In this document: piece by piece, positions 62,080 through 64,000 of the stretch
How positions within the stretch are numbered: the first letter of the stretch is position 1
How the letters are laid out: every line of letters starts with the position of its first letter
Origin: Allacma fusca
Taxonomy: Eukaryota > Arthropoda > Collembola > Symphypleona > Sminthuridae
Length of the DNA stretch: 64,000 nt
Direction of reading: 5' to 3'
NCBI GenBank assembly: GCA_947179485.1
Contig: OX359245.1
Coordinates: forward strand, 29,251,067 to 29,315,066
The notes under the pieces: generated by a model
What the model was told of the DNA's origin: nothing
Seen by the model: only the letters and a program-made list of their open reading frames with translations
The model's database searches: none
Translations under genes and position numbers: made by a program

Positions 62080-62820
62080 ATGTTCGGTTAAACTGATTTC
62101 TGTTTACTTCCTTGATGACTGCCACCATCAAGACTTTTCCCAGTTCACAAGTTGCAGGATAAATATTCCAGGAAAATGTATGAGTGCTACATTTTTATAT
62201 GAGGACTATTGCCCTATGCAATAATAACCAATATGCCCCTTAAATTAATTAACCTAGCCGCTTCAAATTTTTCATAGCTACAACAACACGTTCATATGTT
62301 TCAGTAAAAATAACCTGGCATTTGTTTACTGTGAGCTTAAAGGAAGTAAAGTGTATTCTACATTTAGATAATTACAGATATCTTGATATTCCAATGGCTG
62401 CCTCAACTTTTAATGAGTTGAAACTTATGTCAGAGGTATCAGGATGTGCACGAACAGGAGAACATGCACCTATGGGAATAAGACATGTAATCCAAATAGC
62501 ACTTACTACAAGCAATTGCACTATATACTGAATAATATGCGCAATACACGCACTTTGGAGGTTAATTGTAAGGAATTATACTATGTAGGATAGGAGCGAA
62601 GTTTGAATCCATAGGTGACGGATGTGAATCTAGAATCATCTGCTGAAAAGTATTTTTTGCTTAATATTTTTCCTGTAATTTTTGGTACATTTTTGTTACA
62701 AAGTGTAATACGGACATAGATATACATAAAAGTGTAAATCACGACTAATTGTGGACACCTGCCTATTGTTATAACGACATTGTCGCTGCCCAGCTGTTCG
62801 TGCCCTCGCACTGTACAACT
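62080..62820. other. Intergenic: end of duplicated segment and LINE upstream region
   Basis: Up to about 62540 this matches the end of copy A (52260). 62581-62820 may already be LINE 5' sequence; no exon was recognised. Confidence 0.4.
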
Positions 62821-62958
62821 ACCTACACGAGAGGATATCCCTGTGACGTCACAGTTAAGTCAAATTTTTCTTAAGTATACGTAAGGCCAAGCCACTCCTA
62901 CCTGCCATATCTGCCTGTTGTCTGGTGATACTATCACACTATTTGGGTCTATATTTAG

Positions 62959-63636
62959 ATGAAAACGGCCTTCCGATCGAAGAAACCTAAACTTGAGTGT
63001 CCCACCGTAGCTATGAAGACCATGGATGGCATTTTCGATGACATTTCCAAACTCCGGAATGACATTGGCACCATTAGGAATGATGTGATGGAAATAAAAG
63101 CGACCATTTGTCCGCAAGTTGCAGAAAATACTGCAAGAATTAATGAACTCTCAACCCGGATTGAACAAATTGAAATTAACGAGAGAAGGCTAAACTTGAT
63201 CATTCATGGAATTGAATACGAAAGCATGGAGACGGACGAGGAGCTTAATGACAAAATTAAATCCTTTTTTGTAAATAATTTGAAAATAGGTCTTGAAAAA
63301 TTGGAAGTGGCTGATTTTTGGAGACTTGGCAAGCCAGCGGCTTCTACTCGACCTATACTGATCAAACTGAGCAAGGAGAGGGACCGAAGATGCTTATTCA
63401 GACACATAAAAAATCTCAAAGGATCTCCCATCAGAATTCAGGATGACGTGCCTCCATCCATGAGAGTTAAGAGATCGGTACTTCTTAAAGCAAGAAAAAC
63501 AGCCATTGCAGAGAATCGAAGTGTTAAACTTTCTGCTAACAACATCACAATCGACGGATATGTCTACATGGTCAACCACAAAAACGACCTAGTCCTGACC
63601 TCCAAGTTTTCAGCTCCTAAAGCTAGTACTCCTTAA
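62959..63636 (+). CDS. LINE ORF1 protein (RNA-binding, L1 ORF1p-like)
   Basis: 225 residues, uninterrupted. A basic start (KTAFRSKKPK) is followed by a heptad-rich coiled coil at about residues 25-75 (ISKLRNDIGTIRNDVMEIKA, INELSTRIEQIEINERR). Next is an RRM-like core beginning LNLIIHGIEYE with RLGKPAASTRPILIKLS, and a C-terminal part with LFRHIKNLKGSPIRIQDD and MRVKRSVLLKARK. These blocks are those of Transposase_22/L1-ORF1-type proteins, which coat element RNA as a chaperone. A relic of a related protein is at 42018. Confidence 0.82.
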   Translation: MKTAFRSKKPKLECPTVAMKTMDGIFDDISKLRNDIGTIRNDVMEIKATICPQVAENTARINELSTRIEQIEINERRLNLIIHGIEYESMETDEELNDKIKSFFVNNLKIGLEKLEVADFWRLGKPAASTRPILIKLSKERDRRCLFRHIKNLKGSPIRIQDDVPPSMRVKRSVLLKARKTAIAENRSVKLSANNITIDGYVYMVNHKNDLVLTSKFSAPKASTP

Positions 63637-63650
63637 GTACTAGATCCTGA

Positions 63651-63950
63651 TGTGCATCTGCCCCTTCTACAACTGCAAGTGAATTGATTAATTGTGTTTT
63701 CTGGAATGTGAATGGATTAAGATCAAAAGATGACTCTTTTATATATGATTTCCTAAATTTGTGCCCAGATATTTTTTGTTTTGTGGAAACCTGGTTAACA
63801 GAGAGTAATGATTTCGAACTCAAAGACTTCAATTTAATTACAATTAACGCTACTAAAGATCCCAACATCAAAAAAGGACGACATAAAGGTGGTATTTTGT
63901 GCGGCATTAAATCAAACATAGGTTATGAATTAATTTTTTCTAATACGTGA
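63651..63950 (+). pseudogene. Start of LINE ORF2 (endonuclease), interrupted by a stop
   Basis: The frame opens after TGA at 63648-63650 and reads LINCVFWNVNGLRSKDDSFI, CPDIFCFVETWLTES and HKGGILCGIKS. This is the N-terminus of an AP-endonuclease-type domain (the WN.NGLRSK and ETWL motifs), which nicks target DNA for reverse transcription. A TGA at 63948-63950 interrupts the frame, which then continues as YIALVVKNSNILKE to the window end. This copy is therefore probably inactive, unless that base is a sequencing error. No ATG was found near the start. Confidence 0.8.
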
Positions 63951-64000
63951 TATATCGCTTTAGTTGTTAAAAACTCCAATATCTTAAAAGAAACTCTATG

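Larger units (their letters stand above)
55980..62540. repeat. Segmental duplication, copy B (intact SEC14-like gene)
   Basis: Partner of 49110-52260, about twice as long because it has kept gene parts lost in A and has gained a hAT-like MITE (57089-57929) and a retroposon (61409-62064). Confidence 0.87.
62820..64000 (+). mobile_element. LINE (non-LTR retrotransposon), cut by the window end
   Basis: Leader (about 62820-62958), ORF1 (62959-63636) and the beginning of ORF2 (from about 63651) in the order of an L1/CR1-type element. The leader contains a palindromic CRE-like site TGTGACGTCACA at 62842-62853, which could drive an internal promoter. The exact 5' edge and TSD are not visible. Confidence 0.8.

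Noticed and set aside
63204-63579. Minus-strand frames over LINE ORF1 (also 62860-63203)
   Set aside because: The + strand carries a full-length ORF1 with coiled coil and RNA-binding motifs; the reverse frames are incidental.
1-64000. CRISPR arrays, operons, bacterial-type promoters, canonical tRNA or rRNA genes
   Set aside because: None found. Direct repeats are minisatellites or transposon parts, and tRNA-like sequence occurs only as degraded SINE-like units at 15810-16312.

Overview
The window is animal nuclear DNA: AT-rich, with short introns, many small exons, GT..AG splice sites, TATA/initiator promoters and dense decayed transposons. RR-2 chitin-binding cuticle proteins point to an arthropod. 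The look of the chemoreceptor-like proteins and of a secreted SEC14/CRAL-TRIO protein makes a springtail (Collembola) my best guess; this is inference, since no search could be run. All gene models were built by hand from splice sites, reading phase and family motifs.

Layout. 1-400: reverse-transcriptase relic of a LINE (minus). 470-1010: dispersed repeat. 1466-1766: small secreted cuticle-like protein (+). 3573-4402 and 9557-10355: two paralogous RR-2 cuticle proteins (minus) with Gly-Trp-Gly-His decapeptide repeats, flanking a cytochrome b5 reductase 4-like gene (+, 6264-8047) and a hAT-type MITE (8676-9282). 11564-14852: complete 15-exon GH31 glycosidase (minus), MYORG-like. 15800-17060: SINE-like tandem repeats and a second copy of the 470-1010 repeat. 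18121-38649: four two-exon multi-pass membrane proteins (+), candidate gustatory receptors; the second and third lie in a duplicated segment of about 5 kb. Between those copies lie a decayed coding region (24745-25690) and a long-inverted-repeat element (26061-28942) with a hAT-like element nested in it. A pogo-like MITE (29897-30694) sits in one copy of the segment.

35-48 kb is mostly mobile-element debris: a Harbinger-like MITE, two more pogo-like MITEs (one keeping what looks like a CENP-B/pogo helix-turn-helix) and a LINE ORF1 relic. 49.1-62.5 kb holds a second large duplication. Its first copy carries a broken SEC14-like gene (50550-51318). Its second carries an apparently intact five-exon secreted SEC14-like gene (58413-60590), and has gained a hAT-like MITE and a retroposon that are absent from the first copy. 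The window ends in a fuller LINE (from about 62820) with ORF1 and the start of ORF2, the latter interrupted by an in-frame stop.

There is no operon-like cooperation. The themes are tandem or segmental duplication of cuticle, chemoreceptor and SEC14-like genes, and repeated insertion of non-autonomous DNA transposons whose target-site duplications can still be read. I found no wholly new system. The best material is the pair of duplications with filled and empty insertion sites, the nested elements, and a possible small secreted-peptide exon at 8145-8302.
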